Assembly: GCF_016918075.2 (NCBI RefSeq)
Contig: NZ_JAERPS020000006.1
Span: 248,001-312,000 of the forward strand
Length of the DNA: 64,000 bases
Direction: 5' to 3'
From: Rheinheimera maricola
GTDB lineage: Bacteria; Pseudomonadota; Gammaproteobacteria; Enterobacterales; Alteromonadaceae
Below, in pieces: positions 1 through 9,939 of this stretch. The notes beneath the pieces are model-generated. The model did no database searches. It was not told the DNA's origin and saw only the letters and a list, made by a program, of their open reading frames with translations. Made by a program: the position numbers and the translations under genes. Each line of letters opens with the position of its first letter. Within the stretch, counting starts at the first letter, position 1.

Positions 1-4
1 CAAG

Positions 5-1252
5 ATGGCAGCATCACCATTAACTAACGACGCCGTGGCAGAGTCTACGCCAGGTCAGACGAATTACCGCTTTGCGCTGACGTCGCTAACGTCGCTGTTT
101 TTTATCTGGGGTTTTATTACCTGTCTGAACGACATTTTGGTGCCCTATTTAAAAGGCTTATTTGATTTAACTTACACTCAAGCGCTGTTAATTCAGTTCT
201 GCTTTTTTAGCGCTTATTTTGTTGTGTCAGTGCCGGCCGGCATTCTGGTAAGCCGTATTGGCTATCAGTCTGGCATTGTTACCGGCTTGCTGATTGCCGG
301 TGCGGGTTGCTTGTTATTTTACCCGGCTGCTGCCGCACACTATTACCCACTGTTTTTAATCGCTCTGTTTGTGCTGGCTGCCGGCATCACCATATTGCAA
401 GTTGCCGCCAACCCTTATGTCAGTGTGTTAGGTAAGCCAGAAACTGCCTCCAGCCGTTTAACTATGACGCAGGCCTTTAACTCGCTGGGCACCACAGTGG
501 CACCGTTTTTTGGTGCCTGGCTTATTTTTGGCGGTATGGACGCACCTAAACCGGGCGAAGTGACCGAGTCTACCGTGCAGTTACCTTATTTGTTGTTGGC
601 CGCAGCCCTAATTGTTATGGCACTGATTTTTGCCTTTTTGCGCCTGCCTAAATTGGGCAAAAAGGATGCTGAAATAACTATCACCGGCAATGCCTGGCAA
701 TATCGCCATCTGGTGCTGGGTGCACTGGGTATTTTTGTTTATGTCGGGGCAGAAGTAGGCATTGGTAGCTTTTTAGTCAGCTTTATTACCCAGCCGGATA
801 TTGGTGCGCTGGAAGCGAAAACTGCTTCACATTACATTGCCTGGTATTTTGGTGGCGCTATGATGGGGCGCTTTATTGGCGCTGTGGTAATGCAATATCT
901 GGCGCCAGGCAAGGTGCTGGCATTTAATGCGGTGTGTGCTGCGGTCCTTTTGGCGGTCACCATTGCCACCGGCGGCAGCCTGGCCATGTTTGCCATTTTA
1001 CTGGTTGGTTTGTGTAACTCTATTATGTTCCCCACCATTTTTAGCCTGGCCATTGCCGGCTTAAAACAGCATACCAGCCAGGGCTCTGGCATTTTATGTC
1101 TGGCAATTGTCGGTGGCGCCGTATTGCCACTGGCGCAAGCAGCGCTGGCCGACAATTTTGGTGTCCAGCTGGCCTTTATTATCCCGCTGTTATGTTATGT
1201 CTATATTGCCTGGTATGGCGCCGTGGGCAGCAAGCCGCGCACTACTGTTTAA
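5..1252 (+). CDS. FucP-type sugar:H+ symporter (MFS, FHS family)
   Basis: A 415-residue polytopic inner-membrane protein with about 12 hydrophobic segments. The opening [18 protein letters not shown], the [10 protein letters not shown] stretch and [10 protein letters not shown] are typical of the fucose/glucose/galactose:H+ symporter family (FucP, GluP, NagP). It probably imports the monosaccharide or short oligosaccharide released by the GH3 and GH16 enzymes encoded next to it; that substrate is inferred from context. The ATG at 5 sits at the window edge, so its ribosome-binding site and any earlier start cannot be seen. The GH3 gene starts 10 bases after the stop, with its Shine-Dalgarno overlapping this stop codon, so the two are almost certainly co-transcribed. 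Confidence 0.85.
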   Translation: MAASPLTNDAVAESTPGQTNYRFALTSLTSLFFIWGFITCLNDILVPYLKGLFDLTYTQALLIQFCFFSAYFVVSVPAGILVSRIGYQSGIVTGLLIAGAGCLLFYPAAAAHYYPLFLIALFVLAAGITILQVAANPYVSVLGKPETASSRLTMTQAFNSLGTTVAPFFGAWLIFGGMDAPKPGEVTESTVQLPYLLLAAALIVMALIFAFLRLPKLGKKDAEITITGNAWQYRHLVLGALGIFVYVGAEVGIGSFLVSFITQPDIGALEAKTASHYIAWYFGGAMMGRFIGAVVMQYLAPGKVLAFNAVCAAVLLAVTIATGGSLAMFAILLVGLCNSIMFPTIFSLAIAGLKQHTSQGSGILCLAIVGGAVLPLAQAALADNFGVQLAFIIPLLCYVYIAWYGAVGSKPRTTV

Positions 1253-1262
1253 GGAGTACCGC

Positions 1263-3797
1263 ATGAGATCTGAGTTTAAACCTTCATTGCTGGCGCTAAG
1301 CTGTGCGCTGGCGTTGTCGGCCTGCAGCCAGCCGCAACCGCAGGCGACTGCCGGCAGCAGCGGCACTGACCGTGCTGCCGCTATCTGGCCACAACTGACA
1401 CTGCCGGTGGTGCAAGATGTGGCAATGGAGCAACGTATCAGTGCTATGTTGGCAAACATGACCCTGCAACAAAAAGTTGCGCAGATGATCCAGCCGGAAA
1501 TCCGCGATATTACTGTCGAAGACATGCGCAAATACGGCTTTGGTTCATTTTTAAACGGTGGCGGCGCGTTTCCAAACGATAACAAACACGCCACCCCGGC
1601 CGACTGGATAGCACTGGCTGATGCCATGTATCAGGCCTCCATTGACGACAGCCTCGACGGCAGCACTATTCCCACCATGTGGGGCACCGATGCGGTGCAT
1701 GGCCACAACAATGTGATTGGCGCTACGTTATTTCCGCACAATATTGGTTTGGGTGCGGCGAATAACCCGGCGCTAATTGAACAAATTGCCCGGGTTACCG
1801 CACGTGAAGTAATGGTGACCGGTATCGACTGGGTTTTTGCGCCAACCGTAGCAGTGGTGCGTGACGATCGCTGGGGCCGCACTTATGAGGGCTACTCGGA
1901 AGATCCTGCCATAGTGCATGATTACGCTGCGGCTATTGTTACCGGTTTGCAGGGCGCCGCCGATAAAGATTTCTTAGGCGATGAGCGTGTAATCAGCACA
2001 GTAAAACATTTTGTTGGCGACGGCGGCACCGTGGGTGGCGACGACCAGGGCGACAATATTGCCAGCGAGGCGGACTTGTTCCGTATCCATGCTCAGGGCT
2101 ATGTTGGTGGTTTGCAAGCAGGTGCTCAGTCGGTGATGGCGTCGTTTAACAGCTGGCAAGGCAGTAAAATTCATGGTGACAAATACCTGCTAACCGATGT
2201 GCTGAAAAACCGTATGGGTTTTGATGGCTTTATCGTTGGCGACTGGAACGGCCATGGCCAGATCCCGGGTTGCAGCAATGACAACTGCCCACAAGCAGCA
2301 CTGGCCGGCTTAGATATTTATATGGTGCCAACCCAAGCATGGAGGCCACTGTATGAAAACCTGATCAGTCAGGTGGAAGCAGGCGTGATCCCTTTAAGCC
2401 GCATTGACGATGCCGTGCGGCGTATTTTGCGCGTTAAACTGCGTGCCGGCTTGTTTGACAAGCCCAGCCCAGCCAACAGGCCATTATCTGGCAAAACAGA
2501 ACTGATTGGCTCAGCTGAGCATCGCGCCGTAGCGCGTGAGGCAGTGCAACAATCTTTGGTACTGCTGAAAAACAACGACAATCTGCTACCGCTTAAGCCC
2601 ACACAGCGCATTTTGGTGACCGGTGAAGGTGCCGACAATATCGGCATGCAGTCTGGTGGCTGGACTATCAGCTGGCAGGGCACCGGTAATACCAATAGCG
2701 ATTTCCCCGGTGGCAGCTCTATTTACGCCGGGATTAAGCAAGCGGTTGACGCCGCTGGCGGCAAGGTAGAACTGAGCGGCGATGGCAGCTATCAGCAAAA
2801 GCCCGATGTCGCTGTAGTGGTGTTTGGTGAGCAGCCCTATGCCGAGGGCAATGGCGATTTAGATAACCTGGAGTACCAGCGTGGTAATAAAACCGACTTA
2901 GCCCTGCTGCGCAAACTGCAGGCCGACGGTATCAAGGTGGTGTCCTTGTTTATCAGCGGCCGGCCGTTGTGGGTTAACCCTGAATTAAACGCTTCCGACG
3001 CCTTTGTCGCGGTGTGGTTACCTGGCAGCGAAGGTGGCGGTGTCGCCGATGTCATCATGGCCAAAGCCGACGGCAGTGTAAATAAAGACTTCCACGGCAA
3101 ACTGTCATTTAGCTGGCCGGCCACGCCACAACAGCATGCTAATGTCGCTGATGCCGATTACCAGCCGCTCCTGCCTTATAGTTTTGGCTTAACCTATGGC
3201 CAAGCCAGCACGCTAAGCAACAGCCTGAATGAGCAGGTAGCCGCAGATAACAGCCTCGACGCTTTAGTGCTGTTTGAGCGCGCGGTTAAACCGCCGTATC
3301 AGCTGGTTCTGCACAGTGGCGATAGCAGCCAAACCATGGACAGCAGCGTCGCCCAGCTGGGTAACATTGCCGTGCGCACCTTTGATAACAAGGTGCAGGA
3401 AGATGCCCGCCGCTTAAGCTTTAGCGGCGCTGCTAAAGTCAGTTTAACCAGTGCCTTCCCGGCCGATTTACGCTCGTACCATGAAGCAGGTAGCGCCTTG
3501 GTCGTTGAGCTGCAGTACAGCGGTAATGTGCCGGATAGTGTGTTACTTGGCATGAACTGCGCCAAAAACTGTGCCGCCAGCATTAATATTGCCTCCCAGT
3601 TACGGGCACTGCCAGACGGCCAATGGCATAGCCTTAGCGTCGATTTAAGCTGCTTAGCTAAACAAGGTGCTGATTTTAGCCAAATCTTCACCCCGCTGTC
3701 GGTGCAAACCGACGGCCCGTTGCAATTAAGCTTCAGCGATATCCGTCTGGTACCGGCACAAGCGGCCAACGCCAGCCTTCGTTGTCAGGCAGAGTAA
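1263..3797 (+). CDS. GH3 exo-beta-glucosidase / glucan glucohydrolase, lipoprotein
   Basis: An 844-residue family 3 glycoside hydrolase, predicted to remove glucose from beta-1,3/1,4-glucan oligosaccharides in the periplasm or at the outer membrane. The start is set at ATG 1263 because AAGGAG (1251-1256) lies just before it and the product then begins with a lipoprotein signal ending in LSAC. A longer in-frame reading from 1107 would run through the upstream gene. The TIM-barrel domain carries the nucleophile Asp at about residue 327 (GFIVGDW). The second domain has the GEQPYAEGNGD signature near residue 522, seen in ExoI/ExoP-type GH3 enzymes. The last ~160 residues form a beta-sandwich, carbohydrate-binding-like ExoP domain resembling the repeats of the nearby GH16 protein. 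A rho-independent terminator follows. Confidence 0.9.
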   Translation: MRSEFKPSLLALSCALALSACSQPQPQATAGSSGTDRAAAIWPQLTLPVVQDVAMEQRISAMLANMTLQQKVAQMIQPEIRDITVEDMRKYGFGSFLNGGGAFPNDNKHATPADWIALADAMYQASIDDSLDGSTIPTMWGTDAVHGHNNVIGATLFPHNIGLGAANNPALIEQIARVTAREVMVTGIDWVFAPTVAVVRDDRWGRTYEGYSEDPAIVHDYAAAIVTGLQGAADKDFLGDERVISTVKHFVGDGGTVGGDDQGDNIASEADLFRIHAQGYVGGLQAGAQSVMASFNSWQGSKIHGDKYLLTDVLKNRMGFDGFIVGDWNGHGQIPGCSNDNCPQAALAGLDIYMVPTQAWRPLYENLISQVEAGVIPLSRIDDAVRRILRVKLRAGLFDKPSPANRPLSGKTELIGSAEHRAVAREAVQQSLVLLKNNDNLLPLKPTQRILVTGEGADNIGMQSGGWTISWQGTGNTNSDFPGGSSIYAGIKQAVDAAGGKVELSGDGSYQQKPDVAVVVFGEQPYAEGNGDLDNLEYQRGNKTDLALLRKLQADGIKVVSLFISGRPLWVNPELNASDAFVAVWLPGSEGGGVADVIMAKADGSVNKDFHGKLSFSWPATPQQHANVADADYQPLLPYSFGLTYGQASTLSNSLNEQVAADNSLDALVLFERAVKPPYQLVLHSGDSSQTMDSSVAQLGNIAVRTFDNKVQEDARRLSFSGAAKVSLTSAFPADLRSYHEAGSALVVELQYSGNVPDSVLLGMNCAKNCAASINIASQLRALPDGQWHSLSVDLSCLAKQGADFSQIFTPLSVQTDGPLQLSFSDIRLVPAQAANASLRCQAE

Positions 3798-3835
3798 GCT
3801 CAGCATCTGACAACCGTTTCTCTCGTGTGTGTTTT

Positions 3836-3862
3836 CTGCCAGCATTAGCTGGCAGTTTTTTT
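3836..3862 (+). terminator. Rho-independent terminator of the symporter-GH3 operon
   Basis: CTGCCAG (3836-3842) and CTGGCAG (3849-3855) form a 7-bp stem with a 6-base loop, followed directly by seven T residues. It lies 38 bases after the GH3 stop. Confidence 0.85.
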
Positions 3863-3889
3863 ACTTGCCACAAAACAGCAGACATAAAA

Positions 3890-3910
3890 AATGCCCGGCT
3901 AGCGGGCATT
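3890..3910 (-). terminator. Rho-independent terminator of the GH16-TonB receptor operon
   Basis: AATGCCCG and CGGGCATT form an 8-bp stem around a 5-base loop. Read on the minus strand it is followed by a run of six T residues, and it lies 25 bases beyond the receptor stop. It converges with the separate plus-strand terminator at 3836-3862. Confidence 0.85.
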
Positions 3911-3935
3911 TTAGTTTTAGATACAGTTCAAGCTA

Positions 3936-6911
3936 TCAGAAACTATAGCGTGCACCGAGTGTATAGCGTGGACCATACTGTCGGGCAAACAGGAACTGCT
4001 CTTCATAGCGGCCGTAAGCCTCTTCGGTCTCGTTAGTCAGGTTAATACCTTCAAAGAATACCGTCAGTTGCTCGTTAACATCATAGTTCACACTTAAATC
4101 CCACTGCGCGTAGTCTCTACCAAACTGCGGTGGGTTGTCTGACGAACCCTGGCCCTGGCCCACGCCAATCAGGTAGCTGTCACGCCAGGCGTAAGTAGCC
4201 TTAACCGACAAGCCATCTTTTTCGTAGAACAACTGCAAGTTTGCTGAATCACTTAAACCTTCCAGCGGCGACTGCTGCACCAGGCTGTTAGAATCAAACT
4301 CGACATCGCCATCAACAATAGTCGCATTGACGCCAAAGCCGAAACCGGTATCACCAATCAGGTGTTGCCAGGCAGCTTCTATACCTTGCACAGATTTTTT
4401 GTCGGTGTTTCTGGGCTGGCTAATGCTCCATACAATCAATGGATCGGCACTGGTCGGTTCAATCTTGCCTTCAGCATTACCATTGCCGTTCGCCAGCATT
4501 TGCTCAAATATTGCTGTGCTGGTAGCTTGCTCACCGCGCGCTTCAATATCGGCAACCGCTTGCATATAACGCGGGCCATTCAAAATGTCGTGTAAACCTT
4601 CGATGGTAATATCGGTAATGCCATTAGAAATAAAGTTGTCTACACTTTTATGGAAGTAACCAATAGAAGCGTAACTACCTGCGGCATAGTAGTACTCTAA
4701 ACTCAGATCAAAGTTAGTTGACTCAAATGGCAGCAGATTAGTATTACCCTGGCCACCACTACGTGAACCCGGCTTAGGGCTACCACTTAAGCTACGGCCA
4801 CCGGCCAGCGCACCCAACGGCGCCCGGGCAATGGTTTTACCCCAGGAAAAACGGCTTACCACATCGTCGGTTAGGTCCACTTTTACGTCAAACATAGGCA
4901 GCAGTACGTCATGCTTACCGGTCAGCGTAAGGAAATTATCAGCACCACCCTGCTCGTACTGCATTATCCATTCTGACGCACTTTCCCAGTTTACCTGACG
5001 CTCAACGCGTTGGCGCACCGTGCTGGAAACATCGGTTTCTTCGTAGCGCAAACCGGCATTTAGAAATACCGGATAACCGGCGACTTCAAAATCCCAGTCG
5101 GTTTGCACATACACACTGGTGGTAACTTCTTCAACATAGCTTTCGCTATCTATGCCATCAAAGTAGGCATCCGGCACGTACACATCAGAGCCCATTACCG
5201 CTTCGGTTAAAAAGGCAGCCTGACGCTGCACTGCCTCATCAAAATCATAGGTGTAGTAGTAATTACTTAACAGACCGCTGCCACCACCCTGAAACTGATC
5301 AAGGAAGCCGCTGGTGCTGTTGCGGGTAAACATACTGTCTGGGAAAATCTCAGTAAAAGACGGGCTAAAACCCGGACCGCCGCGCAAGCCACTCCAAGCA
5401 TTCCAGCCACCCATGGTTTGCTCGGTGCGGGCAATACCGCCGGTAACTTTTTCCAACGGGATATTATCAAACACCGAATTAAACCAGGTACCGTCCAGCT
5501 GCAGCTGCTGCACATCAGACTCACCCGGCGAATGGGTAAACTGGCTGAAGTTAGAGTCAATCTCACCCGGCTGTAACTCGTTGGTACCGTTGCGCCAGCG
5601 CACATAGGCCTGCGGGATGTCGCCGGTGCGATAATCATACACTTTGCTAAGCAATTGATCTGAGCCAAGAATAACCTGACCAGCATTGCCACTGCCCTTA
5701 TCCGCGCCGTTGTCAGTTTTATTGTTGGAATCATGGTAGTCGACCGAGATATCGAAATCTTCCGTCAATTGCCAAGCCATATTAAAACCAATAGAGCTGG
5801 CTTTTACTTCCGTGGTGTTTCTGTTGGCCGTAAAGGATGCATCATTGCCACTGATATCGGCAAATACTGCTGTGCCATTTTCATCCAGTTCATAAGCATT
5901 GATATTACTGCCAAATTCGTTCCAAATACCCCAACCGAAACTTTCAGCGCCGGTGATGGCGCGGCTCGCGGTATAGTCCAGTGTAAATGTCATGGCATCG
6001 GTAGGGGCAAACTGCAAGGTAAGCTGGCCATTGGTGCGTTCACGCTGCACATCTTCAAAGCCATAGTTCATATCTTTGGGGAAAAATGCCGGACCACGGT
6101 TGCCGTTGGCATCCACTGGCCGCGCATCCACCACCTTTGACGCATCCAGCTCTGGCAGCTGGTTAGAGGTATTAGTGTCTTGCACCTGCCAGCCCTGAAT
6201 GTTGGCTTGCTGCGATTGGAAGTCTCGGCGATGATGTGACACGGACAGTGCAACACCAAACTTATCGTCAGCAAAGGTATTGCTGTAAATACCAGCCACT
6301 TCAGGTGTAATGTCATCGCCTTTTACGTTAGAGCTGTCGTGCAGGGCTTTGGCCATAACCGACATTTTCTGTCCCGGGCTGGATAACGGCTTAGCGGTAA
6401 CAATATTTACCGTCGCGCCTAAACCACCACTGGGGTTGGCGGCACGGGCAGTTTTTTGCACCTCCAGCGCGCTAACACCTTCCGAGGATAAATTCTCCAG
6501 ATTATATGAGCGTGAGTAACCGGTGCCTGGCATCTGCCGGCCATTTAACGTAACCAGGTTAAACGCCGGGCCAAAACCGCGCACCGTGATCTGGCTACCT
6601 TCACCGTTGGCCCGGCTTACCGACACACCGGTAATGCGCTGCAGTGATTCGGCCAGATTGGTATCCGGAAACTTACCCATCTCTTCAGCAGAAATGGCAT
6701 CCATAACACCGGTGCCCTGACGCTTCATATTCATTGAACGCGCCAGTGAACCACGAATACCTTTGATTTGAATAATTTCGACGTTAACGTCTTTTACTTC
6801 CTGCTCGGTAGCTTCAGCTTCTTGCGCCTGCAGTGGCAATAACAGGCCTGCAGTCAGCACAACAGAAACGGCGATAGCAACCTGACTTTTATTAAATAAT
6901 GTTGGTTTCAT
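3936..6911 (-). CDS. TonB-dependent receptor (glucan oligosaccharide uptake, inferred)
   Basis: A 991-residue outer-membrane receptor of the TIGR01782-like TonB-dependent family common in Alteromonadales. It has an N-terminal signal peptide (about 1-30, ending LPLQAQ), then a linker and a plug domain that includes the MDAISAEEMGKFPDTNLAESLQ region near residue 65 and TVRGFGP. A long 22-strand-type barrel follows and ends in RYSF, with the terminal Phe expected of outer-membrane barrels. It sits 26 bases downstream of GH16 on the same strand. Import of beta-glucan oligosaccharides is inferred from the neighbouring GH16, GH3 and sugar symporter genes. There is no SusD-like partner, as expected outside Bacteroidota. 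Confidence 0.9.
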   Translation of the reverse strand: MKPTLFNKSQVAIAVSVVLTAGLLLPLQAQEAEATEQEVKDVNVEIIQIKGIRGSLARSMNMKRQGTGVMDAISAEEMGKFPDTNLAESLQRITGVSVSRANGEGSQITVRGFGPAFNLVTLNGRQMPGTGYSRSYNLENLSSEGVSALEVQKTARAANPSGGLGATVNIVTAKPLSSPGQKMSVMAKALHDSSNVKGDDITPEVAGIYSNTFADDKFGVALSVSHHRRDFQSQQANIQGWQVQDTNTSNQLPELDASKVVDARPVDANGNRGPAFFPKDMNYGFEDVQRERTNGQLTLQFAPTDAMTFTLDYTASRAITGAESFGWGIWNEFGSNINAYELDENGTAVFADISGNDASFTANRNTTEVKASSIGFNMAWQLTEDFDISVDYHDSNNKTDNGADKGSGNAGQVILGSDQLLSKVYDYRTGDIPQAYVRWRNGTNELQPGEIDSNFSQFTHSPGESDVQQLQLDGTWFNSVFDNIPLEKVTGGIARTEQTMGGWNAWSGLRGGPGFSPSFTEIFPDSMFTRNSTSGFLDQFQGGGSGLLSNYYYTYDFDEAVQRQAAFLTEAVMGSDVYVPDAYFDGIDSESYVEEVTTSVYVQTDWDFEVAGYPVFLNAGLRYEETDVSSTVRQRVERQVNWESASEWIMQYEQGGADNFLTLTGKHDVLLPMFDVKVDLTDDVVSRFSWGKTIARAPLGALAGGRSLSGSPKPGSRSGGQGNTNLLPFESTNFDLSLEYYYAAGSYASIGYFHKSVDNFISNGITDITIEGLHDILNGPRYMQAVADIEARGEQATSTAIFEQMLANGNGNAEGKIEPTSADPLIVWSISQPRNTDKKSVQGIEAAWQHLIGDTGFGFGVNATIVDGDVEFDSNSLVQQSPLEGLSDSANLQLFYEKDGLSVKATYAWRDSYLIGVGQGQGSSDNPPQFGRDYAQWDLSVNYDVNEQLTVFFEGINLTNETEEAYGRYEEQFLFARQYGPRYTLGARYSF

Positions 6912-6937
6912 AATCTTTTTACTCTCGTCGCACTGAA

Positions 6938-9571
6938 TTAGTTATTAGAAATTTCAACGTTATCAATCTGATAAACTGCGCCTTGCCCGGTACCCCAGGC
7001 TGGAAACATCATTAACACGTTGATGTCACTGATATCTAAACCAGCGTCAAACAGACTCTGCAGGCTAAAGCTATAGCGGGCCCACTGTCCAGTAACCGGT
7101 GCCTGCCCGTTGTTGCCATTAGCCAGCGGTAATTCAACTGCGGTGGCGGCACCAGAAGACTCAATTTTGAACAACCAGGTTGAATCCGGATTAGCCGGCG
7201 CATCTACCACACGCAGGTCAAAACTGACAGCACCACTACCTAGCAATGCTGATGCGTCATAAGCGCCGCCTTCTTTCGCCAGGAAGCCCTGCACCGTTTC
7301 CGGTGAACCTAATACAGAAAACTGAGCCACTGCGCCATAAGGTGCATCAGTGCTTACAACTTGAGGCGTTGAACCGGCACAACAATCCCACAAATTCCAG
7401 TTGGCGTTAATGTCATCACGGAAAATGCTCAGGCTGTTACTTACCGCATTCGGGTTGTAAATACGCGCATTGTCCAGGCGGAAAACCGCGCCTTCACCGG
7501 TGCCCCAGGCTGGGAATACCATCAGTACATCAATGGCACTAATGTCCAGGCCAGCATCAAACAGGCTCTGTAAACTGAAGGTGTAAGTCGCCCACTCTCC
7601 GGTTACCGGCGTCTGACCGGCATTACCGGCACTTAGCGCTAACTCAACCGCAGAGTCACCACCAGCAGCTTCAATTTTAAACACCCAGGTTGAATCAGGG
7701 CTTGCCGGTGGGGTAACGACTTTCATATCAAACTGCACCACACCCTCAGTCAGAATTGAGGCGGCATCAAACGGCACACCAGAACCCAGTGGTGAACGGT
7801 TATAAAAACCTAGCACTGTTGGCGAAGCGCCTACGGTAAATTCAGCGGCAACACCACGGCTTTCGTCTTCATCAGTGACCTCAACTGGGTTACTACCTCC
7901 ACAACAATCCCACATTGGCCAATCCGGGTTTTCGCCATCAGTAAACATTACCAGCTCAGGAGAAGAGGTTGCCGGCGCCGCAATTTTTACGTTATCTACC
8001 CGGTATACCGCGCCATTGCCGGTATCCCAGGCTGGGAAAATCATCACTACATCAATAGCGGATAAATCCAGGCCAGCGTCAGCTAACATTTTTAGCGGGA
8101 AGGTATAGCTTTGCCATTGGCCTGTTACCGGGACAACACCTTCGCTACTAGCAGTAATCGGCAGTTCGGCGAAAGTGGTGTTTTCGTTGCTTTCGACCTT
8201 GAATATCCAGCTGGAATCCGGATTAGATGGCGCAGAAACCACTTGCATATCGAAGGTGATACTGCCGGTTTCCAATAACGGCGAAGCATCAAACGGGCTG
8301 GCAACCCCAGGCGCAGTGACAAAAGCGCTGCGGCTAATAAAACCATTTACGGTGGGCTGTGGCCCAACTAAAAATTCATATACCGTGCCACGATCAGCAT
8401 CTTCTACCAGAGCTGGTGTTGAACCACCACAACAATCCCAGGCTGGCCAGTTAGGGTTTGCCGCGCCGTCAAAAATAGTCAGGTTTTGAGCAATACCTGT
8501 TGAAGGTGGTGATGGAATAGGTGCTTTACCTTCTACCAGGGTGTCAGCATCTTTATAGCCTGCACGCACCGTTTCACAACCTTTGCCGCTGTCTAAATCC
8601 TGGCCACACTGGTACACACGGACATAATCGATGGCATAAGTTTGGCCATTAGCAAAAGCTTCGGCATCAATTCCCAGATTGTTAACATTTTCTGGCCAGT
8701 TACCGCCGACTGCCAAATTCAGCAGCAGATGAAAGCGTTGATCAAAAGGTGCCGCGTTCCACTGGGTTTCCAATGCACCGGTAGCTATGTTGTAGTATTC
8801 GGCAAACCAGCCGCGATGGCTTAAACCAATAGCTTCGTCACGGCTGTTAAAACGTACTTTAGACGCCATCTGGGTTTGATACAGGTAACCATCAATATAC
8901 CAGCGGATTTCACCTTCCTGCCATTCAATAGCATAGGTATGAAAGTCGTCGGCCGGGTTTATATTGTCTGGTAGCAAGTAGGCTTTGCCGGAGTTTTCGT
9001 TGTTAGGCCAGTCGCGGCCATAGTGTAAAGTGCCGTAAACATTGGCCTCCACCACGCCTTCGGCATTAACGGTTTTAAGGTTAACGGCTTCCATGATGTC
9101 GATTTCGCCTGACTTTGGCCAACCGCCATAAACTTCATCAGTCGGTAGCATCCAAAACGCTGGCCAGGCACCCTGGCCTGAAGGCAACTTGGCGCGCACT
9201 TCAAAGCGGCCATATTTAAAGTCACCCTGATATTTAGTATTTAACCGTGCCGACGTATAAGGTTGCGGCGAACCCTCAGCGGCTGGAAGGGCAACTATGT
9301 GTAATTTACCGTCGGCAACAAAAGCGTTTTCCGGACTGTCGGTATAACATTGCTTCTCGTTATTACCACCACCGGCACAATTAACCTCACGGGTCCATTT
9401 GCTGCTGTCGATGCCACTGCCGTCGAACTCGTCACTCCACACCAGCTGCCAATCACTGACTGGCTCGGTGGGGTCAACCGCGGTAAAATCGGATTTAGTG
9501 GCCACATCGCCGCCACAACCGGCTAAGCCTGCCGCCATAAGCAAGGCGGTTAACGTTGAAAGTTGTTTCAT
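6938..9571 (-). CDS. GH16 endo-beta-glucanase (laminarinase-like) lipoprotein with three C-terminal repeat modules
   Basis: An 877-residue secreted glycoside hydrolase. I start it at ATG 9571, which gives a clean lipoprotein signal (MKQLSTLTALLMAAGLAGC) and places AGGGG about 12 bases upstream; in-frame ATGs at 9583 and 9619 would add a non-signal extension. The GH16 domain (about 35-320) carries the catalytic signature GEIDIME near residue 156, with both glutamates and the aspartate present. Three related beta-sandwich modules of ~170 residues follow, starting near 361, 537 and 712. Each opens with a W-x-x-W-D-C-C-[GA]-G-S motif and ends with an AVYR[VL]DN-type strand. These are probably carbohydrate-binding. 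The protein is likely outer-membrane-anchored and cuts laminarin or mixed-linkage glucan for the co-transcribed TonB receptor. Confidence 0.9.
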   Translation of the reverse strand: MKQLSTLTALLMAAGLAGCGGDVATKSDFTAVDPTEPVSDWQLVWSDEFDGSGIDSSKWTREVNCAGGGNNEKQCYTDSPENAFVADGKLHIVALPAAEGSPQPYTSARLNTKYQGDFKYGRFEVRAKLPSGQGAWPAFWMLPTDEVYGGWPKSGEIDIMEAVNLKTVNAEGVVEANVYGTLHYGRDWPNNENSGKAYLLPDNINPADDFHTYAIEWQEGEIRWYIDGYLYQTQMASKVRFNSRDEAIGLSHRGWFAEYYNIATGALETQWNAAPFDQRFHLLLNLAVGGNWPENVNNLGIDAEAFANGQTYAIDYVRVYQCGQDLDSGKGCETVRAGYKDADTLVEGKAPIPSPPSTGIAQNLTIFDGAANPNWPAWDCCGGSTPALVEDADRGTVYEFLVGPQPTVNGFISRSAFVTAPGVASPFDASPLLETGSITFDMQVVSAPSNPDSSWIFKVESNENTTFAELPITASSEGVVPVTGQWQSYTFPLKMLADAGLDLSAIDVVMIFPAWDTGNGAVYRVDNVKIAAPATSSPELVMFTDGENPDWPMWDCCGGSNPVEVTDEDESRGVAAEFTVGASPTVLGFYNRSPLGSGVPFDAASILTEGVVQFDMKVVTPPASPDSTWVFKIEAAGGDSAVELALSAGNAGQTPVTGEWATYTFSLQSLFDAGLDISAIDVLMVFPAWGTGEGAVFRLDNARIYNPNAVSNSLSIFRDDINANWNLWDCCAGSTPQVVSTDAPYGAVAQFSVLGSPETVQGFLAKEGGAYDASALLGSGAVSFDLRVVDAPANPDSTWLFKIESSGAATAVELPLANGNNGQAPVTGQWARYSFSLQSLFDAGLDISDINVLMMFPAWGTGQGAVYQIDNVEISNN

Positions 9572-9644
9572 TTTTATAATCATCCCCTGGGTTTTGCTAC
9601 CTGCTGACTGAAACGCCATACCATGAAGGTACCTGCAACATAAA

Positions 9645-9658
9645 TGTAAGCGCTTACA
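9645..9658. promoter_or_regulatory. LacI-family-type operator upstream of GH16
   Basis: TGTAAGCGCTTACA is a perfect 14-bp palindrome centred on CG, the form bound by LacI-family sugar regulators. It lies about 75 bases upstream of the GH16 start, where it could control the GH16-TonB receptor transcript. No LacI-family gene is present in the window, so the regulator would be encoded elsewhere. Confidence 0.7.
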
Positions 9659-9770
9659 AAAGGTAGATGATTAAATTTCAATCGTCAATAGCACGCCACT
9701 AAAAAGCCTAACCAAAGTAGGGCGAAATGTGTCAACTAAATGATTTTTTCATTACATTTCAAAGAACAAG

Positions 9771-9890
9771 GATGCACCAAATAAAAATCTTATTAATTAA
9801 TTTGCCAAATTATGGTGCATCACAACACGCGCCGAACATGCCAGCGGCGCGCTATAACAAGGTTTGGAGATCAATCGGCTATTGGTGCAT
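9771..9890. repeat. Three copies of an ATGCACCA motif in the GH16/solute-binding intergenic region
   Basis: GATGCACCA at 9771-9779 is mirrored exactly by TGGTGCATC at 9813-9821. A third copy in the reverse orientation (TTGGTGCAT) lies at 9882-9890. The three lie in the 368-base non-coding stretch between the divergent genes at 9571 and 9940, so they may be operator half-sites. No regulator can be named from the sequence. Confidence 0.45.
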
Positions 9891-9939
9891 ACTTAGCCAC
9901 ATATCCATTTAGTTGTTTTAGCGTGTACTGAGACCCATT

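Noticed and set aside
1107..1262. Longer N-terminus for the GH3 enzyme from an ATG inside the symporter gene
   Set aside because: It lacks a ribosome-binding site, would overlap the upstream gene by 146 bases and would hide the clear lipoprotein signal that starts at 1263 behind AAGGAG.
5267..5734. Long frames antisense to the TonB receptor, GH3 and other genes
   Set aside because: They are shadow frames of clear genes with no ribosome-binding site or family resemblance.
9727..9912. 61-codon plus-strand frame in the GH16 upstream region
   Set aside because: No ribosome-binding site, no family resemblance, and it runs through the ATGCACCA repeats; non-coding regulatory DNA is more likely.
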